Positions 17,403-25,620 of a stretch of DNA of 64,000 bases are shown piece after piece. The notes under the pieces are model-generated. The model was not told the DNA's origin, did not search any database, and saw only the letters and a list, made by a program, of their open reading frames with translations. The DNA comes from CAXXOZ01 sp963676435 (GTDB lineage Bacteria > Bacillota > Clostridia > Lachnospirales > Lachnospiraceae). Position 1 is the first letter of the stretch. The number at the start of each line of letters is the position of its first letter. Both the position numbers and the translations under genes were made by a program. Where the stretch lies: positions 191,359-255,358 of the forward strand of contig CAXXOZ010000020.1 in NCBI GenBank assembly GCA_963676435.2, in the 5' to 3' direction.

Positions 17403-17484
17403 ATAAGCTCCTTTAATTAAAAAATATTTATAGTATCTTTATAGTACAGCAAGTTCATATTCTTGTAAAGATATCTCAATAAAT

Positions 17485-17518
17485 AGAGGCCGGGAATTTT
17501 TTTTATCTCCCGACCTCT
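17485..17518 (-). terminator. GC-rich hairpin between tpiA and gpmI
   Basis: Eleven-base arms (AGAGGTCGGGA / TCCCGGCCTCT in the mRNA, one G-U pair) enclose an A-rich loop, 14 bases after the tpiA stop. The bases after it are not a T run on the sense strand, so it may be an mRNA-stability or leaky termination element rather than a full stop. Confidence 0.6.
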
Positions 17519-17531
17519 TTATGATTTAAAT

Positions 17532-18281
17532 TTATTTATAGTTTACAACATTGCCAAATTCAGCTTTTAGTGATGCTCCTCCAACAAGTCCGCCATCAAT
17601 GTTTGCTTGAGCAAATAAATCTGGTGCGCTTGATGCTGAAACACTTCCTCCATACTGAATACGAATAGCATCGGCTGTAGCCTGGTCATAAACCTCTCCG
17701 ATACAAGTTCTGATTGCTGCACAAACCTCTTCTGCTTGTTCAGTAGTTGCTACTTTACCTGTTCCTATAGCCCAGATTGGTTCGTAAGCAATTACAGCTG
17801 TTTTAGCCTGCTCTGCAGTTACTTCTAAGAATGCAATTTTAATCTGTTTTCTTATCCAGTCAATTGTTATTCCCTGTTCTCTTTGAGTAAGAGTTTCACC
17901 ACAACAAACGATTGGAGTAATCCCATGTTCAAATGCTTTTAAAACTTTTTTATTAACTGTTTCATCTGTTTCAGCGAAGTATTCTCTTCTTTCTGAATGT
18001 CCAATAATAACATATTTAACTCCGACTTCTGTTAACATAGCTGGAGCAATTTCTCCTGTATATGCGCCACTTTCTTCGTAGTACATATTCTGAGCTCCGA
18101 TATTTATATTACTTCCTTTTGCTGCTTCCATAGCTGGAATTATTGAGATAGCTGGTACACAAAATACTACGTCTACTTCTTCATTTGCAACTAATGGTTT
18201 CAATTCATTTACTAATTCAACTGCTTGAGCAGGAGTTTTGTTCATTTTCCAGTTTCCTGCAATGATTTTTTTTCTTGACAT
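17532..18281 (-). CDS. tpiA: Triosephosphate isomerase
   Basis: A 249-residue TIM barrel of usual length. Visible active-site parts are GNWKMN (Lys), YVIIGHSERR (His), YEPIWAIGTG (Glu) and the phosphate loops IQYGGSV and GLVGGASL. It interconverts dihydroxyacetone phosphate and glyceraldehyde 3-phosphate. It follows pgk by 23 bases with an AGGAG site and belongs to the glycolytic cluster. Confidence 0.97.
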   Translation of the reverse strand: MSRKKIIAGNWKMNKTPAQAVELVNELKPLVANEEVDVVFCVPAISIIPAMEAAKGSNINIGAQNMYYEESGAYTGEIAPAMLTEVGVKYVIIGHSERREYFAETDETVNKKVLKAFEHGITPIVCCGETLTQREQGITIDWIRKQIKIAFLEVTAEQAKTAVIAYEPIWAIGTGKVATTEQAEEVCAAIRTCIGEVYDQATADAIRIQYGGSVSASSAPDLFAQANIDGGLVGGASLKAEFGNVVNYK

Positions 18282-18304
18282 TGTTAATCTCCTTTTAATA
18301 AGTT

Positions 18305-19499
18305 TTAGTTTCGATTATCTGCTGCTGCAACTCCAGGTAATGTTTTTCCTTCTAGGAATTCAAGTGATGCTCCACCACCTGTAGAAATATGAGACATTTC
18401 ATCTCCAAATCCTAATATATTTACGGCTGCTGCTGAATCTCCACCACCAATTATAGTTGTTGCATCAATCTCAGCCATTGCTTTTGCTACTGCAATTGTA
18501 CCATTAGCATAGTTTGACATTTCAAACACACCCATAGGTCCATTCCAAACAACAGTTTTTGCATCTTTTAAAGCATCTGCATACATAGCAGCTGTTTTAG
18601 GTCCTATATCAAGTCCCATTTCATCAGCTTCAAGACTTCCTTCTACAGTTCTAAAAGGAACATCATTTGAAAATTCTTTTGCTGCTATAGTATCTACAGG
18701 AAGTAACATTTTCACTCCCTTTTGTTTTGCTTTTTCTATCATTTCTTTTGAATACTCAAGATAATCATCTTCTACCAGAGATTTTCCAATATTTTCTCCC
18801 TGTGCTTTTGCAAAAGTGAAACACATTCCTCCACCAATTATTAAAGTATCAACTTTATCTAAAAGATTGTTTATAACAGAAATTTTTGAAGAAACTTTTG
18901 AACCACCTAAAATAGCAACAAAAGGTCTCACTGGATTATTTACTGCATTTCCTAAGAAGTCAATTTCCTTTTGCATTAAATATCCTACAACACATGTATC
19001 AACATATTTTGTAACACCTACATTTGAACAATGAGCTCTATGAGCAGTTCCAAATGCATCATTAACAAACGCATCAGCTATAGAAGCCAAGTCCTGACTA
19101 AAGCTGTCTTCATTTTTTTTCTTCTTCTATTCTATATCTTGTATTTTCTAATAAAACAACATCTGAATCATTCATATTTTCAACAGCAGCTTTTGCATTT
19201 TCACCAACTACATTGTCATCAGCAGCAAAAACTACTTCTTTATTTAATAATTCAGATAATCTTTTTGCAACAGGTGCTAAAGAAAATTCCGGTTTTGGCT
19301 GACCTTTTGGTTTTCCAAGATGTGAGCAAAGAATTACTTTACCTCCATCATTTAAAAGTTTATTAATAGTAGGTAAAGATGCTGTAAGTCTACTTTCATC
19401 AGTAATTTCACCATCCTGTAAAGGTACATTAAAATCACATCTTACAAGAACTCTTTTGCCTTTTACATTTATGTCATCAACAGATTTTTTGTCTAACAT
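18305..19499 (-). pseudogene. pgk: Phosphoglycerate kinase, reading frame broken by one extra A in an A8 run
   Basis: The N-terminal part (from 19499) reads LDKKSVDDINVKGKRVLVR, RCDFNVPL and SHLGKPKG and stops after RYRIEEEKK at an in-frame TGA near 19110. The rest (TTG at 19090 down to 18305) carries GGSKVSSKI, the hinge and GGGDSAAAV. The break falls in a run of eight A on the coding strand (19112-19119). With seven A the frames join as RIEEEKNEDSFSQDLASIAD and give 397 residues, exactly the family length. All active-site motifs are otherwise present, so the gene is probably functional, with either a sequencing/assembly indel or transcriptional slippage restoring the frame. It transfers phosphate from 1,3-bisphosphoglycerate to ADP. 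Confidence 0.9.
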
Positions 19500-19515
19500 T
19501 GTTTTCTCCTTTCAA

Positions 19516-19551
19516 GGACTATTTAAAAATAGTCCGGCCCTAGGGCCGGAC
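19516..19551 (-). promoter_or_regulatory. Two overlapping, mutually exclusive hairpins between gap and pgk
   Basis: Hairpin B (19532-19551) is a 20-base perfect palindrome centred on CTAG with GTCCGGCC arms; in the mRNA it is followed by UAUUUUUA, like an intrinsic terminator. Hairpin A (19516-19535) is another perfect palindrome with GGACTATTT arms. They share the four bases 19532-19535, so only one can form at a time. They lie between the gap stop and the pgk ribosome site AAGGAG, and could set the ratio of Gap to the downstream enzymes. Confidence 0.6.
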
Positions 19552-19569
19552 CTTCTTCATATGATTAAC

Positions 19570-20583
19570 TTATGCAAGTTCTGCGAAATATTTGATAGTT
19601 CTAACCATCTGGCTTGTGTATGAATTTTCATTATCATACCATGAAACAGTTTTAACAAGTGTTTTTCCGCCATCTAATGGTGTTACTTTTGTCTGTGTAG
19701 CATCAAATAATGATCCGTATGTAATTCCGATGATATCTGTTGAAACGATTTCATCTTCTGTATATCCGAATGACTGATTTGAAGCCGCTTTCATAGCTGC
19801 ATTAACTTCTTCAGCTGTTACTTCTTTATTTACAACTGAAACTAATTCTGTAAGTGATCCTGTTGGAGTTGGAACTCTCTGAGCTGCTCCATCAAGTTTA
19901 CCTGCAAGTTCAGGAATAACTAGACCAATTGCTTTAGCTGCACCTGTTGAGTTAGGTACAATGTTTACAGCTGCTGCACGAGAACGTCTTAAGTCACCAT
20001 TTCTCTGTGGTCCGTCAAGAGTCATCTGATCTCCTGTGTATGCATGAATTGTAGTCATGAAACCTTTTTCAATTGTAGCAAGTTTGTTTAATGTATCTGC
20101 CATAGGTGCTAAACAGTTTGTTGTACATGAAGCTGCTGAGATAACTGTATCTGATGATTTTAATACATTTTCATTTGTTCCATATACTACTGTTGGTAAA
20201 TCATTCCCAGCTGGTGCTGAGATAATAACTTTTTTAGCTCCTGCTTCTATATGAGCCTGTGCCTTGTCTTTTGAAGTGTAGAAACCTGTACATTCAAGTA
20301 CAACATCTACTCCGATTTCTCCCCAAGGAAGGTTTTTTGCATCTGATTCTTTATAAATAATGATTTCTTTTCCGTCAACTACTACTGAAGATTCTTTCGC
20401 TTCAACTGTTTCAGCTTTTGAGTATCTTCCCTGTGTTGAATCGTATTTAAGTAAGTGCGCTAATACTTTTGGAGCTGTTAAGTCGTTGATTGCTACAACT
20501 TCATATCCTTCAGCACCAAACATCTGTCTGAATGCCAATCGTCCTATTCTTCCAAACCCATTAATTGCAACTTTTACTGCCAT
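19570..20583 (-). CDS. gap: Glyceraldehyde-3-phosphate dehydrogenase, type I
   Basis: A 337-residue NAD-dependent dehydrogenase of normal length. NGFGRIGRLAFRQM is the dinucleotide-binding start, SAASCTTNCLAP holds the catalytic cysteine, and SRAAAVNIVPNSTGAAKAIG and WYDNENSYTSQMV are conserved. It oxidises glyceraldehyde 3-phosphate to 1,3-bisphosphoglycerate. It is the first gene of the glycolytic cluster with AGGAGG before the ATG; no CggR-type regulator gene precedes it. A promoter (TTGAAA, 16 bases, TACAAT) lies about 45-70 bases upstream. Confidence 0.97.
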   Translation of the reverse strand: MAVKVAINGFGRIGRLAFRQMFGAEGYEVVAINDLTAPKVLAHLLKYDSTQGRYSKAETVEAKESSVVVDGKEIIIYKESDAKNLPWGEIGVDVVLECTGFYTSKDKAQAHIEAGAKKVIISAPAGNDLPTVVYGTNENVLKSSDTVISAASCTTNCLAPMADTLNKLATIEKGFMTTIHAYTGDQMTLDGPQRNGDLRRSRAAAVNIVPNSTGAAKAIGLVIPELAGKLDGAAQRVPTPTGSLTELVSVVNKEVTAEEVNAAMKAASNQSFGYTEDEIVSTDIIGITYGSLFDATQTKVTPLDGGKTLVKTVSWYDNENSYTSQMVRTIKYFAELA

Positions 20584-20626
20584 AATTTATATTCCTCCTA
20601 GTTTAAATTGATTTTTTCTCTTTGAT

Positions 20627-20654
20627 ATTGTATCACGATTATAACATATTTCAA
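20627..20654 (-). promoter_or_regulatory. Probable sigma-A promoter of the gap-pgk-tpiA-gpmI cluster
   Basis: TTGAAA (20654-20649) and TACAAT (20632-20627) are 16 bases apart on the minus strand, upstream of gap. A TATAAT-like sequence within the spacer offers an alternative -10. Confidence 0.55.
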
Positions 20655-20749
20655 GGTGTTTTGGTAGAATTATTGTTTATAATAAAGAGCAATTTAAGAT
20701 TTTCAAAAATATAAAGATTTATTAAGCACATTTTCCTTGTTCTGTTTGT

Positions 20750-20778
20750 TTGACAATATATATTTATTAATATATCAT
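20750..20778 (+). promoter_or_regulatory. Sigma-A promoter of the PHP phosphatase-mnmA operon
   Basis: A consensus TTGACA (20750-20755), a 17-base spacer and TATCAT (20773-20778) lie 34 bases before the ATG at 20812. Its position excludes an upstream in-frame start at 20737. Confidence 0.75.
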
Positions 20779-20811
20779 ATAGTAAAAAATCAGATACTTA
20801 GGGAGGACAAA

Positions 20812-21615
20812 ATGTTTTCTGACTCACATATACACTCTTGGTTTTCAGGGGATTCAAATACAGATCCAGAAAAAATGATCTTAAAAGCAATAGAATTAAA
20901 TATGAATACTCTTACATTTACAGAACATATGGATTTTAATTTTCCATTAGAAAACCTTGATTTCACTCTTGATAGTGATAAATATTTTAATGAAATCAAT
21001 TTATTAAAAGATAAATATAAAGAAAAAATCGAGATACTTATTGGTTTAGAATCAGGTCTGGAAAGTAGATATCATGACAAAATAAAAGCATTTGCATTAT
21101 CAAAACCTTTCGACTTTATAATTGGCTCAACTCACCTAGTTAACGGAAGAGATCCATATAGTAATGATTACTTTGAGGGTCGTTCTGACAAAGAAGGTTT
21201 TAATGAGTATTTCTTAGCAACTCTTGATAATCTAAAAAACAATGAAGATTTTGATGTTTATGGTCATATAGATTATATAGTTAGGTATTCACCTAATAAA
21301 AATGAAAATTATAGTTATTTTGATTTTATTGATATTATTGATGAAATACTAATAACAATAATTGAAATGGGTAAAGGAATTGAAATAAATACCGCTGGTT
21401 ATAAATATGGCTTAAATTCCCCTAATCCTGATTTTAATGTTATTAAAAAATACAAAGAATTGGGTGGAGAAATTATTACTATTGGTTCTGATGCACATTC
21501 ACCAGAGCATATAGGCTTCCACTTTAATGATGCAGTAAATATTCTAAAAATGTCTGGTTTTAAGCATTGTAATATATTTAAAGAAAGAAAACCTATTTAT
21601 ATAGATTTAGTGTGA
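20812..21615 (+). CDS. PHP-domain phosphatase, HisK-type histidinol-phosphatase family
   Basis: A 267-residue PHP-superfamily metallophosphoesterase. Metal-binding motifs are DSHIHSWFSGDS at the start, FTEHMDFNFP, GLESGLES, IIGSTHLVNG, VYGHIDYIVRY and TIGSDAHSPEH. The start ATG at 20812 has GGGAGG before it; the frame is open further upstream but runs through the promoter. HisK-type enzymes hydrolyse histidinol phosphate, but no other histidine gene is nearby, so another small phosphate ester is equally possible. It is followed ten bases later by mnmA on the same strand. Confidence 0.88.
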   Translation: MFSDSHIHSWFSGDSNTDPEKMILKAIELNMNTLTFTEHMDFNFPLENLDFTLDSDKYFNEINLLKDKYKEKIEILIGLESGLESRYHDKIKAFALSKPFDFIIGSTHLVNGRDPYSNDYFEGRSDKEGFNEYFLATLDNLKNNEDFDVYGHIDYIVRYSPNKNENYSYFDFIDIIDEILITIIEMGKGIEINTAGYKYGLNSPNPDFNVIKKYKELGGEIITIGSDAHSPEHIGFHFNDAVNILKMSGFKHCNIFKERKPIYIDLV

Positions 21616-21624
21616 GGTAAAATT

Positions 21625-22653
21625 TTGAAAGAAAAAGTTGTTATAGGAATGTCAGGTGGAGTTGATTCTTCAGTCAGCGCCTATTTACTAAAAGAACAAG
21701 GTTATGAAGTTATTGGAGTAACCATGAATACTTGGGAAGGATGTAATGCTTCTGAAGATGCAAAGGAAGTAGCACATCTTCTTGGAATAGAACACCATAC
21801 CATAGATTTTATGGATACTTTTAAAGAAAATGTAAGAGATTATTTTTGTGAAGAATATTTAAAAGGCCACACTCCTAATCCATGTGTGGTTTGTAATAGA
21901 TTTGTTAAATTTGAAGCTCTTTTGAATAAGGGAAAAGAATTTGGTGCAAATTATATTGCTACAGGACATTATGCTAAAATTTTAAAACTAGATAATGGAA
22001 GATACACTCTTTCTCAGGCATCATCAAAAAAAGATCAGACATATGCTTTATATAGACTGAGTCAGGAACAACTAGCTCATGTAATTATGCCTTTAGGCTC
22101 CTATGAGAAAACCAAGATACGGGAAATAGCAAGAGAAATTGGTATGAATATTGCAGATAAAGCAGATTCTCAAGAAATTTGTTTTATTCCTGACAATAAC
22201 TATTCTGCTTATATAGAAGAACATACTGGTATAAAATCTATAGAAGGCAATTTCATTGATAAAGATGGAAATATTTTAGGAAAGCATAAAGGTATAATAA
22301 ATTACACAATTGGTCAAAGAAAAGGATTAAACCTTGCGATGGGACATCCTGTTTTTGTAACTAAAATAATTCCTGAAACAAATGAAGTAGTGATTGGGGA
22401 AAATGAAGATATCTTTTCAGATGTATTGTTTGCTAATAATTTAAATTTTATGGCAGTACCAGATTTAACTAAAGAGACAAAACTAATTGCTAAAATAAGA
22501 TACTCTCACCCAGGTGCAGAGTGCTATATAAAAAAGGTAAACAATGATTTAATTGAATGTAGGTTTGTTGAAAAACAAAGGGCTATAACCCCTGGCCAGT
22601 CAGTTGTGTTTTATGAAAATGACTATATATTTGGTGGAGGTACTATTTTATAG
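21625..22653 (+). CDS. mnmA: tRNA 2-thiouridylase MnmA
   Basis: A 342-residue tRNA-specific 2-thiouridylase. The P-loop GMSGGVDSSVSAYLLKEQGY binds ATP; catalytic cysteines are in NPCVVCNRFVKF and QEICFIPDNNY; GHYAKI and SQASSKKDQTYALYRL are typical. It thiolates the wobble uridine of tRNA for Lys, Glu and Gln. The start is TTG after GAGG. The length is slightly short for the family (about 355-370). Together with the que and dus genes it is one of several tRNA-modification genes in the window. Confidence 0.96.
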   Translation: MKEKVVIGMSGGVDSSVSAYLLKEQGYEVIGVTMNTWEGCNASEDAKEVAHLLGIEHHTIDFMDTFKENVRDYFCEEYLKGHTPNPCVVCNRFVKFEALLNKGKEFGANYIATGHYAKILKLDNGRYTLSQASSKKDQTYALYRLSQEQLAHVIMPLGSYEKTKIREIAREIGMNIADKADSQEICFIPDNNYSAYIEEHTGIKSIEGNFIDKDGNILGKHKGIINYTIGQRKGLNLAMGHPVFVTKIIPETNEVVIGENEDIFSDVLFANNLNFMAVPDLTKETKLIAKIRYSHPGAECYIKKVNNDLIECRFVEKQRAITPGQSVVFYENDYIFGGGTIL

Positions 22654-22654
22654 G

Positions 22655-23272
22655 TTAATTATACACCTTACCTAATTCAAGGACTTTGTATCCATCGTCT
22701 TTTGGTTCTAAAATAGTTACAGAACAGTTAGGTATGGTAATTTTCCATAGTTTTGATATTGGTATATTTTCCACTACAGAAACCAAAGCATGAATGAATG
22801 TTGAATGTGTAACCACTAATACATTTTCATTTTTTGCATGTTTTGATTTCATTTCTTTTAAAAATTTATTAACCCTATTTATAAGATCTTCGTAACTTTC
22901 ACCACCTTCAATAGGCTTGTATTTATGAGGGGCTTCAAAGAAATTCCAGATTTTTTCCTGATCGTCATTTAAATCCTTTTTTTCTTTGCCTCTAATATCT
23001 CCATACTCTAAACCTTCAAGTGCTCCAAAACCAATTTCATAAATTGTTTCATCTATAATAATATCTTCACTTCCTGATATTAATTTGGCTGTTTGTAATG
23101 CTCTATCTAATGGACTTGAATATATCTTTTCAAATTTAATATTTTTAAGGCCTTCTGATACTTTCATAACCTGTTCTATTCCTTTTTGATTCATACTAAT
23201 ATCTTCTCTGCCTTGAATCTTGTTAACTTTATTCCAATCAGTTTCTCCGTGTCTAGCAATATATAACTTCAT
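22655..23272 (-). CDS. Histidine phosphatase family protein (phosphoglycerate mutase-like)
   Basis: A 205-residue member of the histidine phosphatase superfamily. The phospho-acceptor motif LYIARHGETDWN is at residues 3-14, SSPLDRALQTAKLI and the acid residue in YEIGFGALEGLEYGD follow, and VLVVTHSTFIHAL holds the second catalytic histidine. Such enzymes dephosphorylate small metabolites (for example alpha-ribazole phosphate in CobC, or sugar phosphates). No cobalamin genes are near, so the substrate is open. It converges on mnmA with one base between the stops. Confidence 0.92.
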   Translation of the reverse strand: MKLYIARHGETDWNKVNKIQGREDISMNQKGIEQVMKVSEGLKNIKFEKIYSSPLDRALQTAKLISGSEDIIIDETIYEIGFGALEGLEYGDIRGKEKKDLNDDQEKIWNFFEAPHKYKPIEGGESYEDLINRVNKFLKEMKSKHAKNENVLVVTHSTFIHALVSVVENIPISKLWKITIPNCSVTILEPKDDGYKVLELGKVYN

Positions 23273-23304
23273 TTTTTCTCCAGTCTTTATTAATGTTTTT
23301 AATA

Positions 23305-23700
23305 CTAATTCAAAATCTCAAACTTTACATCGCCTCTTAAACCAACAACCTTAAAATCTAAATAGCAGTCAATTATTATAACATTATTATCCTTAGTAAG
23401 CTCAAAATTAAGTGAATTCTTTTTACCACCTGCAATTTTACCTGCAACTATATGTTTACCATATGAAACAATGTATTGTATCTCTTTCTTGTTTTTTAAT
23501 ACTCCTATATCATTATAATCAACTTCAATATGCATTTTTGCTGCAAAGCCATAAGCGCAGTCCCTTTTTAAAACTATTAGACCTTTTCCTGGTGGTGCAA
23601 TGTATTTTTTAGCAATTGAAGTCATTCCTGTAGCTGTACCACAGTTGTAGCAAAACTCATCGCTTTTTTCAAGCTCTATTCCACAATTTGAACAAAACAT
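23305..23700 (-). CDS. Zinc-ribbon protein of unknown function
   Basis: A 131-residue soluble protein with an N-terminal zinc ribbon MFCSNCGIELEKSDEFCYNCG (two C-x2-C knuckles, residues 3-20) and an about 95-residue beta-rich C-terminal domain with GLIVLKRDCAYGFAAKMHIEVDYN. The second domain resembles those of small proteins with a ligand- or membrane-binding beta sandwich, but I cannot name it. AGGAAAG precedes the start. It follows the terminator of the molybdoenzyme operon and is probably expressed separately. Confidence 0.7.
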   Translation of the reverse strand: MFCSNCGIELEKSDEFCYNCGTATGMTSIAKKYIAPPGKGLIVLKRDCAYGFAAKMHIEVDYNDIGVLKNKKEIQYIVSYGKHIVAGKIAGGKKNSLNFELTKDNNVIIIDCYLDFKVVGLRGDVKFEILN

Positions 23701-23723
23701 AAACTTTCCTCCAATTATAAAAT

Positions 23724-23752
23724 AACAAAGATGCCCTTATGACATCTTTGTT
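23724..23752 (-). terminator. Intrinsic terminator of the molybdoenzyme operon
   Basis: Ten-base arms AACAAAGATG and CATCTTTGTT with a 9-base loop lie about 36 bases after the AsrB-like stop and are followed by ATTTTATAATT in the transcript. Confidence 0.75.
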
Positions 23753-23788
23753 TGTTTATCTTATAATATATTATGATATTTTTACAAG

Positions 23789-24577
23789 TTAATCAAGCAA
23801 ATTTTTTGCTTTAGTATAATTAAAAACAGGACCTTCTAAACATACATATGTTTCATCAATTTTACAATGTCCACATTTACCAACAGCGCATGACATTTTT
23901 CTTTCAAAAGAAACCCAAATTTTCGACTCGTCTACTCCATTCTTTAAGCATTCTTTGGCAGCGAAATTCATCATAATTGGTGGACCAACTATTATAACAT
24001 TATAATCTTCAAAAGTATCAAAAGGAATCTTACTTATATGAGCTGTTACCATACCAGTTTCAAAGCCTTCTTCACAAGTATTATCAAGTGTACAAATTGC
24101 ATTAAAACATCTCTTGAATTTATTTAACTCATCTTCGAATAATACACAGTTAATGTCTTTAAAACCAGATATTAAATGTAGTGATTTAATTTCTTCAGGA
24201 TTATCATGAAAATAATTTAATAATGTTTTTACTGGCGCCAGACCCGTTCCTCCTGATATAACAAGAAGATGTTTATTTTTCATTTCTTCTATTGGAAAAC
24301 TATTTCCATATGGACCTCTCATAAATAATGTATCATTTTCTTTTAGTCCAAAAATTCCTTCTGTGAGTCTTCCTACTTTTCTAATAGTAAACTCAACCCA
24401 TCCATCACCTTTTCCACTTACTGAAATCGGAGCTTCACCAACTTTAGGAATTGATAATTGAAAAAATTGTCCATGCTTTGTCTCAGCATCACACTCTACT
24501 CTAAATGTATATTCTGCCTTTGTTTCTTTTACAACTTTTATAATTCTATGACCTGTTGGAAGTGTAATATTCTTCAT
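23789..24577 (-). CDS. AsrB-like FAD/NAD(P)H-binding electron-transfer subunit
   Basis: A 262-residue protein of the ferredoxin-NADP reductase family. Residues 1-95 form the FAD-binding barrel (MRGPYGNSFP), LLVISGGTGLAPVKTLL (105-121) starts the NAD(P)H domain, VIIVGPPIMM is the nucleotide site, and Cys230, 235, 238 and 246 (KMSCAVGKCGHCKI) bind a 2Fe-2S cluster. It is homologous to the B subunit of anaerobic sulfite reductase and to the gamma subunit of sulfhydrogenases. It would feed electrons from NAD(P)H. Its start overlaps the AsrA-like stop. No siroheme subunit AsrC is present; the catalytic partner here seems to be the molybdoenzyme upstream. Confidence 0.9.
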   Translation of the reverse strand: MKNITLPTGHRIIKVVKETKAEYTFRVECDAETKHGQFFQLSIPKVGEAPISVSGKGDGWVEFTIRKVGRLTEGIFGLKENDTLFMRGPYGNSFPIEEMKNKHLLVISGGTGLAPVKTLLNYFHDNPEEIKSLHLISGFKDINCVLFEDELNKFKRCFNAICTLDNTCEEGFETGMVTAHISKIPFDTFEDYNVIIVGPPIMMNFAAKECLKNGVDESKIWVSFERKMSCAVGKCGHCKIDETYVCLEGPVFNYTKAKNLLD

Positions 24578-25593
24578 TATTTATTTACCTCCCCACTTAA
24601 TTTTTTTAATGTATCTATAAATGATATATCCATTGGACAACGTTCATCACAACGTCCACAACCTACGCACATATTTTCTAATCCAAATCTCTGTTTGTAG
24701 TCATAAACTTTGTGCAATGCCTTAAATCTCATTCTATCACCTGGTGTTTTTCTAACATTGTGTCCACCTGCCATTGTCGAGTATTCTTCTGACATACAAG
24801 ACGCCCATATTCTTCTTCGTTCACCATCATCGCTTGTTTCGTTATAGATTATATCTGTAGTGTCAAAACAACTACATGTAATACATACAGTATTGCATCC
24901 ACCACAGCTTATACATTCATCATTGTATTTTTCCCACATTTCTAAATTATAAACTTCTTTTAACTTATCCTTATTTTCAATTACTGGAAGAGTTATTTTC
25001 ACTTTATTTTCTTTAACAAATTCAGGTTCAAATTCTTTTATTACTTCATCTTTAAAATATTTTTCGAATTTATCGTTTTTAACTTTAACTAATAAATCAT
25101 TATCATCAAATTTCACAGCAACATCATAATCTTGAGTCTCATTTGATGACATGGATACACAAAAGCAGGAATCCCATCCTTTCGTACATTCAATCATAAA
25201 TATTTTAACTTTTTCTCTAAGTCTTTTATAGTAGTTATCTTCCTGATTACCATTTTTCAAAAATATTGTATCGAGCCTTCTTATTCCATTAATATCACAA
25301 GGTCTTGCAAAAATTATTATTTCTCTTTCATCTTCTAACTCATTAATAACTAATTCATTTTCTTTAAAATAAAATAATGTTTGTACTATTGGATAGAAAA
25401 CTTCTTTTGGTGAATAATGAGACTTTTCATCGTATACAATTTCTGAAAAAGAATTGATTTCAGAATAACGTATAAGGTCAGTCCCTGTTTTCCAGCCTCT
25501 CTTTTTTAATCTTTTTGGTGCATATACCTTATATTCTTTTTTTAATTCTTTTAATATATTGTCCATGTTTTCTGGACTTATTTGGTATCCCAA
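24577..25593 (-). CDS. AsrA-like 4Fe-4S electron-transfer subunit
   Basis: A 338-residue iron-sulfur protein. Two 4Fe-4S clusters are bound by Cys227/230/233/237 (CISCGGCNTVCITCSC) and Cys309/312/315/319 (CVGCGRCDERCPMD). The N-terminal half has FARPCDINGIRRLD and FMIECTKGWDSCFC, features shared with AsrA and sulfhydrogenase beta subunits and with the heterodisulfide-reductase-type ferredoxin family. It most likely carries electrons between the flavoprotein just downstream and the ferredoxin-like subunit of the molybdoenzyme. It lies 27 bases after the TorD-like gene. Confidence 0.9.
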   Translation of the reverse strand: MGYQISPENMDNILKELKKEYKVYAPKRLKKRGWKTGTDLIRYSEINSFSEIVYDEKSHYSPKEVFYPIVQTLFYFKENELVINELEDEREIIIFARPCDINGIRRLDTIFLKNGNQEDNYYKRLREKVKIFMIECTKGWDSCFCVSMSSNETQDYDVAVKFDDNDLLVKVKNDKFEKYFKDEVIKEFEPEFVKENKVKITLPVIENKDKLKEVYNLEMWEKYNDECISCGGCNTVCITCSCFDTTDIIYNETSDDGERRRIWASCMSEEYSTMAGGHNVRKTPGDRMRFKALHKVYDYKQRFGLENMCVGCGRCDERCPMDISFIDTLKKLSGEVNK

Positions 25594-25620
25594 TAATTTA
25601 TCCTCCTACTAATCTAACTA

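Noticed and set aside
19031..19366. Plus-strand open frame of 111 codons opposite pgk
   Set aside because: It is an antisense shadow rich in His, Gln and Leu, as expected from the complement of pgk; no ribosome site.
20737..20811. Upstream extension of the PHP phosphatase frame
   Set aside because: It runs through the TTGACA-TATCAT promoter; the ATG at 20812 has a ribosome site and begins directly with the metal-binding motif.
23789..25593. Anaerobic sulfite reductase operon asrABC
   Set aside because: AsrA- and AsrB-like genes are present, but there is no siroheme subunit; the gene order ties them to the molybdoenzyme.
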